Below are positions 40,512-47,836 of a DNA stretch of 63,972 nucleotides, one piece after another (position 1 is the first letter of the stretch; each line of letters begins with the position of its first letter). Made by a program: the position numbers and the translations under genes. The notes under the pieces were generated by a model, which saw nothing but the letters and a program-made list of their open reading frames with translations, ran no database searches and was not told the DNA's origin. This DNA comes from Arthrobacter sp. 131MFCol6.1 (lineage in GTDB: Bacteria; Actinomycetota; Actinomycetes; Actinomycetales; Micrococcaceae), in the NCBI RefSeq assembly GCF_000374925.1, contig NZ_KB895557.1:1-63972 (forward strand), read 5' to 3'.

Positions 40512-40677
40512 CTGGCACGGCCGCGCCGGCCTTCGGAGCGCCGTCGAACACCCCAAAAACCCCGTAATCTAGCGGTTTTTCTACGCTCCATAGAATAGTG
40601 TCCTTACTCACATAACCGGTACTCTGGAACGGGCTGGTCCGATCGAAGGACTAGAGTTCCCAAAGGAGCATTGCGCC

Positions 40678-40731
40678 GTGTGGCTCGTTTCCAAGCTTGT
40701 CGCAGGGTGCGTTTATTCCGCAGCCCGGTAA
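40678..40731 (+). CDS. possible 17-residue leader peptide ahead of sucC
   Basis: GTG at 40678 preceded by AAAGGAG at 9-base spacing opens a 17-codon frame (VWLVSKLVAGCVYSAAR) ending TAA at 40729-40731, about 60 bases before sucC. The ribosome site is better than that of sucC. It may be a translated leader or chance. The rest of the 406-base gap 40386-40791 shows only the pcrA hairpin and a weak -10. Confidence 0.3.
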   Translation: MWLVSKLVAGCVYSAAR

Positions 40732-40791
40732 CCGCGAGTACGTGGGGTCCGGCTGTACAGAAACTACTTCGACGTAGAAGGACACTAAACC

Positions 40792-41961
40792 GTGGACCTG
40801 TTTGAATATCAGGCGCGCGATATGTTCGAGGCGCACGGTGTACCCGTGCTTGCTGGCATCGTGGCGCACACCCCTGAAGAAGCAAAGGCAGCTGCCGAGA
40901 AAATCGGCGGCGTAACTGTCGTAAAGGCGCAGGTCAAGGCCGGAGGCCGCGGCAAGGCCGGCGGCGTCAAGGTCGCAAAGACCGCTGACGAAGCGTTTGA
41001 ACACTCCACCAACATCCTCGGGATGGACATCAAAGGCCACACCGTCCACCGGGTGATGATCGCCCAGGGCGCAGACATCGCCGAGGAATACTACTTCTCC
41101 GTCCTTCTGGATCGGGCCAACCGCAACTACCTGGCCATGTGCTCGGTTGAAGGCGGCATGGAAATCGAGCAGCTCGCCGTTGAGCGCCCCGAAGCCCTGG
41201 CCAAGATCTCGATCGACCCGGCCGTGGGCATCGACCAGGCCAAGGCCGACGAAATCGTCGCCGCTGCAGGCTTCGCCGAGGAACTGCGTGGCAAGGTCGC
41301 CAGCGTAATCCTGAAGCTCTGGGACGTTTTCAAGAAGGAAGACGCCACCCTCGTGGAGGTCAACCCGCTGGTCCTGACCGGCGCCGGCGACATCGTTGCC
41401 CTCGACGGCAAGGTCTCCCTCGACGAGAACGCCGACTTCCGCCACCCCAAGCACGCTCACCTTGAAGACAAGGACGCTGCTGACCCGCTCGAGGCCAAGG
41501 CCAAGGCGCAGGACCTCAACTACGTCAAGCTGGACGGCGAAGTGGGCATCATCGGTAACGGTGCCGGTCTGGTCATGTCCACCCTCGACGTCGTTGCCTA
41601 CGCCGGCGAGAACCACGGCAACGTCAAGCCCGCCAACTTCCTGGACATCGGCGGTGGAGCGTCCGCCGAGGTCATGGCAGCGGGCCTCGACGTCATCCTG
41701 GGCGACCCGCAGGTCAAGTCCGTCTTCGTCAACGTCTTCGGCGGCATCACCGCCTGTGACGCCGTCGCCAAGGGCATCGTCGGTGCACTGGCCGAGCTGG
41801 GCCACTCCGCGAACAAGCCGCTGGTCGTCCGCCTCGACGGCAACAACGTTGAGGAAGGCCGCCGCATCCTGGCCGAGGCCAACCACCCGCTGGTTACCCT
41901 GGCCGCCACCATGGACGAGGGCGCCGACAAGGCTGCCGAGCTCGCCAACGCAGCGAAGTAG
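40792..41961 (+). CDS. sucC: succinate-CoA ligase (ADP-forming) beta subunit
   Basis: A 389-residue TCA-cycle subunit. The ATP-grasp domain starts MDLFEYQARDMFEAHGVPVLAG; VVKAQVKAGGRGKAGGVKVA binds ATP, and EVNPLVL is the metal site. The C-terminal CoA-ligase domain carries FLDIGGGASAEV and NVFGGITACD. With SucD it makes ATP and succinate from succinyl-CoA. GTG start at 40792 follows GAAGGA. The sucD gene follows after 12 bases. Confidence 0.97.
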   Translation: MDLFEYQARDMFEAHGVPVLAGIVAHTPEEAKAAAEKIGGVTVVKAQVKAGGRGKAGGVKVAKTADEAFEHSTNILGMDIKGHTVHRVMIAQGADIAEEYYFSVLLDRANRNYLAMCSVEGGMEIEQLAVERPEALAKISIDPAVGIDQAKADEIVAAAGFAEELRGKVASVILKLWDVFKKEDATLVEVNPLVLTGAGDIVALDGKVSLDENADFRHPKHAHLEDKDAADPLEAKAKAQDLNYVKLDGEVGIIGNGAGLVMSTLDVVAYAGENHGNVKPANFLDIGGGASAEVMAAGLDVILGDPQVKSVFVNVFGGITACDAVAKGIVGALAELGHSANKPLVVRLDGNNVEEGRRILAEANHPLVTLAATMDEGADKAAELANAAK

Positions 41962-41973
41962 AGGGACTCGACT

Positions 41974-42876
41974 ATGTCTATTTATCTGAACAAGGACTCC
42001 AAGGTCATCGTCCAGGGCATCACCGGCGGCGAGGGCACCAAGCACACCGCCCTGATGCTCAAGGCCGGCACCAACGTTGTTGGCGGCGTCAACGCCCGCA
42101 AGGCCGGCACCACGGTCCTGCACGGCGACACCGAGATCACCGTTTTCGGCACCGTCAAGGAAGCCATGGCCGAGACCGGCGCTGACGTTTCCATCGTCTT
42201 CGTGCCGCCGGCCTTCACCAAGGACGCCGTCGTTGAAGCCATCGAGGCCGGCATCGGCCTGGTTGTCGTCATCACCGAAGGCGTGCCGGTCCAGGACTCC
42301 GCTGAGTTCTGGGCACTGGCCCAGTCCAAGGTTGACGCCAACGGCAAGCAGGTCACGCGCATCATCGGACCGAACTGCCCCGGCATCATCACCCCGGGTG
42401 AGGCCCTCGTCGGCATCACCCCGGCCAACATCACGGGCAAGGGCCCCATCGGCCTCGTCTCCAAGTCGGGCACCCTGACTTACCAGATGATGTACGAGCT
42501 GCGCGACCTTGGCTTCTCCACCGCCATCGGCATCGGCGGCGACCCGGTCATCGGCACCACGCACATCGACGCCCTCGAAGCCTTCGAGGCGGACCCGGAG
42601 ACCAAGGCGATCGTCATGATCGGCGAAATCGGTGGCGACGCCGAAGAGCGTGCCGCGGACTACATCAAGGCCCACGTCACGAAGCCGGTTGTCGGCTACG
42701 TGGCCGGCTTCACCGCTCCGGAAGGCAAGACCATGGGCCACGCAGGCGCCATCGTCTCGGGTTCCGCGGGCACCGCCCAGGCCAAGAAGGAAGCCCTCGA
42801 GGCTGCCGGCGTCAAGGTCGGCAAGACGCCGTCCGAGACCGCCAAGCTCCTGCGCGAAGTCTTCGCGACCCTCTAG
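41974..42876 (+). CDS. sucD: succinate-CoA ligase alpha subunit
   Basis: A 300-residue partner of SucC. It has the CoA-binding Rossmann domain (VIVQGITGGEGTKHTALMLKAGTNVVGGVNARKAG), IIGPNCPGIITP, and the phosphohistidine loop in GFTAPEGKTMGHAGAIVSG, whose His carries the phosphate between succinyl-CoA and ADP. RBS GAGGGA precedes ATG 41974. It ends before two strong hairpins. Confidence 0.97.
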   Translation: MSIYLNKDSKVIVQGITGGEGTKHTALMLKAGTNVVGGVNARKAGTTVLHGDTEITVFGTVKEAMAETGADVSIVFVPPAFTKDAVVEAIEAGIGLVVVITEGVPVQDSAEFWALAQSKVDANGKQVTRIIGPNCPGIITPGEALVGITPANITGKGPIGLVSKSGTLTYQMMYELRDLGFSTAIGIGGDPVIGTTHIDALEAFEADPETKAIVMIGEIGGDAEERAADYIKAHVTKPVVGYVAGFTAPEGKTMGHAGAIVSGSAGTAQAKKEALEAAGVKVGKTPSETAKLLREVFATL

Positions 42877-42898
42877 GTCCGAAGCACCGAAGCACCAC

Positions 42899-42965
42899 AG
42901 CAACGCGGGGTCACTCACGGCCCATTCCACTCGGTGGGATGGGCGCGGAGTGACCCCGCGTTGCT
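42899..42965. repeat. long palindromic repeat, copy 1 (also terminator of sucD)
   Basis: AGCAACGCGGGGTCACTC (42899-42916) pairs perfectly over 18 bases with 42948-42965; an inner stem CCCATTCCAC/GTGGGATGGG lies within. TTGTTT follows. The same outer sequence, C(A/G)GCGCGGGGTCAC-like, recurs at 47069-47130, so this is a repeat family as well as a likely terminator. Confidence 0.8.
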
Positions 42966-42985
42966 TGTTTAAGGCTGCTGGTAAA

Positions 42986-43040
42986 AGTACGACGGCGGCA
43001 GGCCACCTTCCCGGCGAAGGTGGCCTGCCGCCGTCGTACT
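42986..43040. terminator. 25-bp perfect hairpin between convergent genes
   Basis: Bases 42986-43010 are the exact reverse complement of 43016-43040, around a CCGGC loop. It separates sucD from the convergent SRPBCC gene and probably stops transcription from both sides. Confidence 0.75.
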
Positions 43041-43059
43041 CTCCAAGACCCCTGACGTC

Positions 43060-43542
43060 CTAGACCTTGGCCCCGCTGATGACTTCCTCGAGCCGCTCGT
43101 AGGCTTCGATCATGCCGCCCTCCATTCCGGACTGCGCCATGCCGTCGCGAGCCTCCATGCTGGGGTAGACCGCCCGGGCGCGGAGGCGGCAACGGCCGCC
43201 GCCGAGATCTTCGAAGGTCAGGAACTCAATGCTCACCACATCCGGGTAGCCGTCGAATTCGAAGGTTTGGATGGCGAAGTCGTTCTCGCGGACAGTGTGG
43301 AAGACGCCGCTGAAGACATACGCGCTGCCGTCCGGTGCGGTGTGGGTGTAACGGTAGCTGCCGCCGGTCCGGAAGTCGTAGTGGTCAATGGTCATGGTCA
43401 TCCGCCGCGGACCGAGCCACTGGGCGACGAGCTCGGGGTCCTTGTGCGCCCTGAAGACCTCGGAAACGGGAAAGTCGAAGTCGCGCTCAAAGTCGATGAA
43501 GGGCAGCCCTTCGGGGACTGTCAGTTTCAGTGCGTTGCTCAT
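43060..43542 (-). CDS. SRPBCC (AHSA1-type) domain protein
   Basis: A 160-residue START/SRPBCC-fold protein (FIDFERDFDFPVSEVFRAHKDPELVAQWLGPRRMTM is the AHSA1 opening; YEFRTGGSYRYTHTAPDG-like strands follow; FEDLGGGRCRLRARAVYPS; RLEEVISG at the end). The fold has a hydrophobic cavity; the ligand is unknown. It overlaps the ArsR-type gene by 4 bases, a very common actinobacterial regulator-SRPBCC pair. Confidence 0.88.
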   Translation of the reverse strand: MSNALKLTVPEGLPFIDFERDFDFPVSEVFRAHKDPELVAQWLGPRRMTMTIDHYDFRTGGSYRYTHTAPDGSAYVFSGVFHTVRENDFAIQTFEFDGYPDVVSIEFLTFEDLGGGRCRLRARAVYPSMEARDGMAQSGMEGGMIEAYERLEEVISGAKV

Positions 43543-43901
43543 GATGCATCCTTTGCCTGAGTGCCGCTCTGGGCGGCGCGGATTTCAAGCACGGCGTCAA
43601 GGCTGCGGAATTGCCCCTCGCGGACCAGCCGGTACTGGTCGATCCAGGCAGTGAGCGCTTCCAGCCGTGCAGGGTTCAGGTGCACGGGCCGGCGCTGGGC
43701 GTCACGGGTGCGCGTGACAAGTTGCGCCTGCTCGAGGACCTGGATGTGTTTCGAGACCGCCTGCTTGGTGATCGCGAAGGGCTCCGCCAGTTCGTTGACG
43801 GTGGCCGGGCCCCGGCTGAGCCGGGCAATGATGCGGCGGCGGACCGGATCGGCGAGGGCCAGGAAGGCCGCGTCGAGCTCACCGTCGTCGCTGGAATCCA
43901 T
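43539..43901 (-). CDS. ArsR-family HTH repressor
   Basis: A 120-residue winged-helix protein: ADPVRRRIIARLSRGPATVNELAEPFAITKQAVSKHIQVLEQAQLVTRTRDAQRRPVHL. There is no ELCVCDL metal-site motif, so it is not a classical metal sensor. ATG at 43899-43901 follows AGGAGG; a TTG 33 bases further upstream is rejected for lack of a ribosome site. A 7-bp inverted repeat (43930-43947) just upstream is a likely self-operator. It forms an operon with the SRPBCC gene. Confidence 0.88.
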   Translation of the reverse strand: MDSSDDGELDAAFLALADPVRRRIIARLSRGPATVNELAEPFAITKQAVSKHIQVLEQAQLVTRTRDAQRRPVHLNPARLEALTAWIDQYRLVREGQFRSLDAVLEIRAAQSGTQAKDAS

Positions 43902-43929
43902 GGGCTGGGACCTCCTCGCCGCGCGGCTA

Positions 43930-43947
43930 ATCAATCCATAGATTGAT
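43930..43947 (-). promoter_or_regulatory. ArsR-type operator
   Basis: ATCAATC-CATA-GATTGAT is a perfect 7-bp inverted repeat about 30 bases before the repressor start. A further TTGAT-rich stretch (43945-43963) may hold a second site or the -10/-35. Confidence 0.6.
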
Positions 43948-44115
43948 CAACCTTTTGATTGTTTAAGGATAAGACGGGACCCGCGGCAAGGCAAGGACGG
44001 TAGCGCTCCCGTGGCTAAAGGGGGCACCACGCCGCGGTGAACTCTCGGCGAACGTCCGGCCAATGGGGCGCAAAAATCGATTTTTGGCCGGCCGGGCGTG
44101 GACATACTTGAAGGC

Positions 44116-45759
44116 ATGACTACCTTTTCTCGTCGTCAAGTATTGCGTTCAGCGGGGGTCGCCGCCGTTGCCGGGGCCATGGCCGCCAGCACCTCCGAGA
44201 ACGCATTTTCAGCCTCCCCAATCGGCCTCTTTGGCCACGGGATCGCCTCAGGAGATCCCATGCCGGGCAGCGTGCTGCTGTGGACCCGCGTCACGCCCAC
44301 CCCGGAATCTTTCCCCGGCAGCGGTGCCGGTCCGGACGTTTCCGTCCGCTGGGAAATATCCGCCGATCAAGCGTTTACGAAAGTAGCTGCCAGCGGTACT
44401 GCCTCCACCGGCCCGGCCCGCGACCATACCGTCAAGGTCGTTGCAGGCAGGCTGTTGCCCGCCACGAACTACTGGTATCGGTTCACCCTGGGGCAGGAGA
44501 CCTCACCCGTGGGCCGCACGCGAACCGCACCGGCCGCGGGGGCAGCGGTGGACCGGCTGACATTCGGGGTGGTTTCCTGCGCGAACTGGCAGGCTGGCTA
44601 CTTCTCCTCCTACCGCCATCTGGCCGCGCGCGGCGACCTCGACGCCGTCCTCCACCTGGGTGACTACCTCTACGAATACGCCCCCGGCGACTACCAGGCC
44701 CGCGACGTCGTGGTCCGGCCGCACGAGCCGGCCGTCGAGATGACCCGCCTGGAGCACTACCGCCGACGCCACGCCCAGTACAAGACCGACCCGGACCTCC
44801 AGGCCCTGCACGCTGCGGCCCCGTTTATCGTTACCTGGGACGACCACGAATCGGCCAACGACGCCTGGCAGGGCGGCGCCGAAAACCACACTCCAGGCGT
44901 CGAAGGCGCCTGGAGCGAGCGCTTCGCCGCCGCGCACCAGGCCTACGCCGAGTGGATGCCCGTCCGCTACGAGCCCGGTGGCCAAATCTACCGCCGCCTG
45001 GAGTTCGGCTCGCTGGCTAGCCTGGCCATGCTTGACCTGCGCTCCTACCGTGACCAGCAGGCGGCCAGCGGCGCGGACTCCTCAATCAGCAGCCCCGCCC
45101 GCACCATCACCGGCACCGCCCAGATGGACTGGCTGCTGGGCAACCTTAAGTCCGATGGTCCGCAATGGAAGCTCGTCGGCAACCCCGTCATGATTGCCCC
45201 GGTCCGGGTTCCCTCGACCCTGAGCACCGCTGAATTGGCTGGTGTGCAGAAGCTGATGGGCGGGACAAGCATCAATGGCGTGCCCTACAACGTGGACCAG
45301 TGGGACGGTTACGAGGCCGACCGCAACCGCGTGGTCCGCCACCTGCGCGACAACGCCGTCAAGGACACGGTGTTCCTCACCGGCGACATCCATTCCGGCT
45401 GGGCCTGCGACATCCCCGCGGATCCGGCCAGCTACCCGGCCACCGGCGATTCCGTGGCCGCGGAACTGGTCTGCACCTCCGTCACGAGCGACAACCTCGA
45501 TGACATCCTCAACGTTCCGCCCCGGACCGGATCCGTCGGCGTTGAAAACGCCATCAAGGCAGCCAACCCGCACGTGAAGTATCTGGACTTCGACTCGCAT
45601 GGCTTCTCAGTCCTCGAGGTGACGCCCGCCGGCGTCCGGATGGACTGGTACGTCCTCGCGGAGCGAACGGACCCGGGGTCCCAGGCCACGCGATCCACGT
45701 CATTCCAAGTGCAGTCCACCTCCGGCAAAGTCACCCGGATGCAAGGAGGCCTTCAGTGA
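44116..45759 (+). CDS. phoD: Tat-exported PhoD-type alkaline phosphatase
   Basis: A 547-residue secreted phosphodiesterase/phosphomonoesterase. The Tat signal is MTTFSRRQVLRSAGVAAVAGAMA (SRRQVL twin-arginine motif). An N-terminal beta domain (HGIASGDPMPGSVLLWTRVTP) is followed by the metallophosphatase core: VVSCANWQAGYFSSYR, DAVLHLGDYLYEY, TWDDHESANDAWQGGAENH, and FLTGDIHSGWA (metal-binding His). CATACT upstream places the ATG at 44116 as possibly leaderless. It overlaps the next phosphoesterase gene (GTGA), giving a two-gene phosphate-scavenging operon; no PHO box was identified. Confidence 0.93.
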   Translation: MTTFSRRQVLRSAGVAAVAGAMAASTSENAFSASPIGLFGHGIASGDPMPGSVLLWTRVTPTPESFPGSGAGPDVSVRWEISADQAFTKVAASGTASTGPARDHTVKVVAGRLLPATNYWYRFTLGQETSPVGRTRTAPAAGAAVDRLTFGVVSCANWQAGYFSSYRHLAARGDLDAVLHLGDYLYEYAPGDYQARDVVVRPHEPAVEMTRLEHYRRRHAQYKTDPDLQALHAAAPFIVTWDDHESANDAWQGGAENHTPGVEGAWSERFAAAHQAYAEWMPVRYEPGGQIYRRLEFGSLASLAMLDLRSYRDQQAASGADSSISSPARTITGTAQMDWLLGNLKSDGPQWKLVGNPVMIAPVRVPSTLSTAELAGVQKLMGGTSINGVPYNVDQWDGYEADRNRVVRHLRDNAVKDTVFLTGDIHSGWACDIPADPASYPATGDSVAAELVCTSVTSDNLDDILNVPPRTGSVGVENAIKAANPHVKYLDFDSHGFSVLEVTPAGVRMDWYVLAERTDPGSQATRSTSFQVQSTSGKVTRMQGGLQ

Positions 45760-47036
45760 GTCGCTCAGCCACTAACCGCCTGACACCGGGCCGCCGGCAG
45801 TTCCTGCAACTCGCCGCCGCCGGCGGTGCCGCCGTCGTCCTTTCCGCCGCGCCGGGCACCACCTGGGCCGCCCCTGCCGCCGTCCGGACCAGGAGCTACG
45901 TACTCGTGGTGGACGGCTGCCGCCCGGACGAGATCACACCCGCCCTGACGCCGAGGCTCGCCGCTCTGCGGGCCGCCGGGTGCAATTTCCCGGCGGCACG
46001 CTCCCTGCCGATCATGGAGACCATACCCAACCACGTCATGATGATGACCGGGGTCCGCCCGGACCGCTCGGGAGTTCCGGCCAACGCCATCTTCGACCGC
46101 GCCGAAGGCGTGGTCCGAGACCTCGACCGCTCTACCGACCTGCACTTCCCGACTCTCTTGGAGCGGCTGCACGAGCGCGGGCTTACCACCGGGTCGGTGC
46201 TCAGCAAGAAGTACCTGTACGGCGTCTTCGGTGCCCGGGCCAGCTACCGGTGGGAACCCCAGCCAGTGCTTCCGGTAACCGGACACGCGCCGGACGCCGC
46301 CACAATGGACGCCCTTCTGGCGATGGTGAGCGGGCCCGACCCCGACTTCGTTTTCACTAACTTGGGTGACATTGACCGCGTCGGCCACTCCGACCTTTCG
46401 GGAACCACGCTGCGGGCAGCACGTGAAACTGCCCTCACGGACACCGACGTGCAGGTGGGGCGCTTTATCGACCACCTCAAGAGCGCCGGCAAGTGGGACT
46501 CCAGCGTAGTGATGGTGCTGGCCGACCACTCGATGGACTGGTCGGTCCCGAGCAATGTCATTTCCATCGACCTGATCCTCCAGTCCCGTCCGGAACTGCA
46601 GTCCAACGTCAAAATCGCCCAGAACGGCGGGGCGGACCTGCTCTACTGGACCGGCGCCGACGCCGACCGCGCGGCCGGACTGGCCGCCGTCGAACAGTTG
46701 GTCGGCGCCCATGAGGGGGTGTTCTCGGTGAACAGTCCGGGGGATCTGCGCCTGGGGGCCGAAGCCGGCGACCTGGTGGCCTACTGCCGCGCGGGCTGGC
46801 GTTTCTCCGACCCCTACGTTGCCTCTAACCCCATCCCGGGCAACCACGGACACCCGGCCACGGAACCGATTCCGTTCTTCGTCTCCGGAGGCAGCCCGCT
46901 GGTGGCAAAGAGTGTTGTGTCCTCCGAGGCCGCCAGGACAGTGGACGTCGCACCGACCATCGGCGGAATTTACGGGCTGAAACCGCCCGCCGGCGGCTAC
47001 GACGGCACGGCCCGGAGTTCTGCCTTTACCGGCTAG
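45756..47036 (+). CDS. Tat-exported nucleotide pyrophosphatase/phosphodiesterase-family enzyme
   Basis: A 426-residue alkaline-phosphatase-superfamily protein. The N-terminus has a Tat motif (GRRQFLQLAAAGGAAVVLSAAPGTTWA). Core motifs: VLVVDGCRPDE (metal Asp), PIMETIPNHVMMMTGVRP (Thr nucleophile region), GDIDRVGHSD (metal Asp/His), VLADHSMDW (Asp-His), and GNHGHP (final His). Such enzymes cleave phosphodiester or pyrophosphate bonds in nucleotides or lipids. The GTG start overlaps the phoD stop. RBS AAGGAGG lies in the phoD 3' end. Confidence 0.88.
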   Translation: MSRSATNRLTPGRRQFLQLAAAGGAAVVLSAAPGTTWAAPAAVRTRSYVLVVDGCRPDEITPALTPRLAALRAAGCNFPAARSLPIMETIPNHVMMMTGVRPDRSGVPANAIFDRAEGVVRDLDRSTDLHFPTLLERLHERGLTTGSVLSKKYLYGVFGARASYRWEPQPVLPVTGHAPDAATMDALLAMVSGPDPDFVFTNLGDIDRVGHSDLSGTTLRAARETALTDTDVQVGRFIDHLKSAGKWDSSVVMVLADHSMDWSVPSNVISIDLILQSRPELQSNVKIAQNGGADLLYWTGADADRAAGLAAVEQLVGAHEGVFSVNSPGDLRLGAEAGDLVAYCRAGWRFSDPYVASNPIPGNHGHPATEPIPFFVSGGSPLVAKSVVSSEAARTVDVAPTIGGIYGLKPPAGGYDGTARSSAFTG

Positions 47037-47040
47037 TCCG

Positions 47041-47059
47041 GCCTGCCGCTCCGGCAGGC
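47041..47059 (+). terminator. short hairpin after the phosphoesterase operon
   Basis: GCCTGCC/GGCAGGC around GCTCC, 4 bases after the stop codon; no T tract, but the larger palindrome at 47069 follows. Confidence 0.5.
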
Positions 47060-47068
47060 GCAATACCC

Positions 47069-47130
47069 CAGCGCGGGGTCACCTGGCGCCGTCCCGAACC
47101 CCGGGATGGGCGCCAGATGACCCCGCGCTG
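47069..47130. repeat. long palindromic repeat, copy 2
   Basis: CAGCGCGGGGTCACCTGGCG... (47069-47090) pairs with 47109-47130 with one mismatch, and TCCCG/CGGGA pair inside. Outer sequence matches copy 1 at 42899-42965. Confidence 0.8.
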
Positions 47131-47151
47131 CTGTGTCCACGCGGAAAATCC

Positions 47152-47190
47152 TTGCACCGCTTCAATTTAGTTTGTTAGTATGTCAGGACA
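47152..47190 (+). promoter_or_regulatory. promoter and GntR-type operator of tautomerase gene
   Basis: TTGCAC (47152-47157), 18-base spacer, TAGTAT (47176-47181), then the palindrome TGTCAGGACA at 47181-47190, overlapping the expected transcription start. The full site GTATGTCAGGACAAAC recurs at the ABC importer, and in related form at iolC and the gntR gene. Confidence 0.65.
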
Positions 47191-47210
47191 AACTACTGAA
47201 GGAGATGCGA

Positions 47211-47615
47211 GTGCCTCTCGTGCGAATCGACGTCAATCAAGGCCGCACCCCGGAGCAGCTCCGCGGGCTCAGCCAGGGAATCCATGCCGCCATCGTGGCC
47301 GAATACGGCATCCCGGAGCGGGACTACTTCCACGTGCTGACCGAGCATCCCGCGGGGCAGATTGTCGCCCAGGATGCCGGGCTCGGCTTCGAGCGGACGC
47401 CGGACGTGGTGATGATCCAGATTTTCACCCAGGCCGGGCGCAGCCAGCCCGCCAAGCAGTCCCTGTTTGCCGCCATTGCGGACAAGCTGGCCGCCGCGGG
47501 GGTCGCCGGCGAGGACGTCTTTATCGGATACGTCGAGAACACGGCGGGGGACTGGTCCTTCGGGTTTGGCCAGGCCCAGTACATAACGGGTGAGCTCGGC
47601 ATTCCCGCCAAGTAG
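47211..47615 (+). CDS. tautomerase superfamily protein
   Basis: A 134-residue protein starting GTG-CCT, so after Met removal Pro1 would be the catalytic base of the 4-oxalocrotonate tautomerase superfamily (MPLVRIDVNQGRTPEQLRGLSQGIHAAIV). Length suits the fused two-unit (malonate semialdehyde decarboxylase-like or MIF-like) branch; EDVFIGYVENTAGDWSFGFGQAQY is the C-terminal substrate loop. AAGGAG precedes the GTG at ideal spacing. It sits ahead of iolC with the same operator sequence, so it is probably part of inositol metabolism, acting on a keto-acid intermediate; that is inference. Confidence 0.85.
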   Translation: MPLVRIDVNQGRTPEQLRGLSQGIHAAIVAEYGIPERDYFHVLTEHPAGQIVAQDAGLGFERTPDVVMIQIFTQAGRSQPAKQSLFAAIADKLAAAGVAGEDVFIGYVENTAGDWSFGFGQAQYITGELGIPAK

Positions 47616-47670
47616 CTACCGGGGTGGTTTCGGCGCTTGCGCCGCAGCGACACCCGCGCGGGGGCGGCAT

Positions 47671-47724
47671 TTGGGGCTCCTGTGTCATGTTGTAAATATG
47701 TCAGTACAAACCTTTGACAGTACA
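47671..47724 (+). promoter_or_regulatory. promoter and paired operators upstream of iolC
   Basis: TTGGGG (47671-47676), 16-base spacer, TAAATA (47693-47698). TGTCAGTACA (47699-47708) and TGACAGTACA (47715-47724) are two near-identical palindrome copies 16 bases apart, matching the GntR-type site seen at 47181 and 61813. Confidence 0.6.
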
Positions 47725-47836
47725 TGGATTCTGAGGCAAAGTAGTGGTTGTGGCCCGGCTCACGCCGGCCCCCTAAGCACCGAAGCTCAGGCTGCGCAAA
47801 GGTACCGAGTTCACACCAGAAAGGTCCGCGATCACC

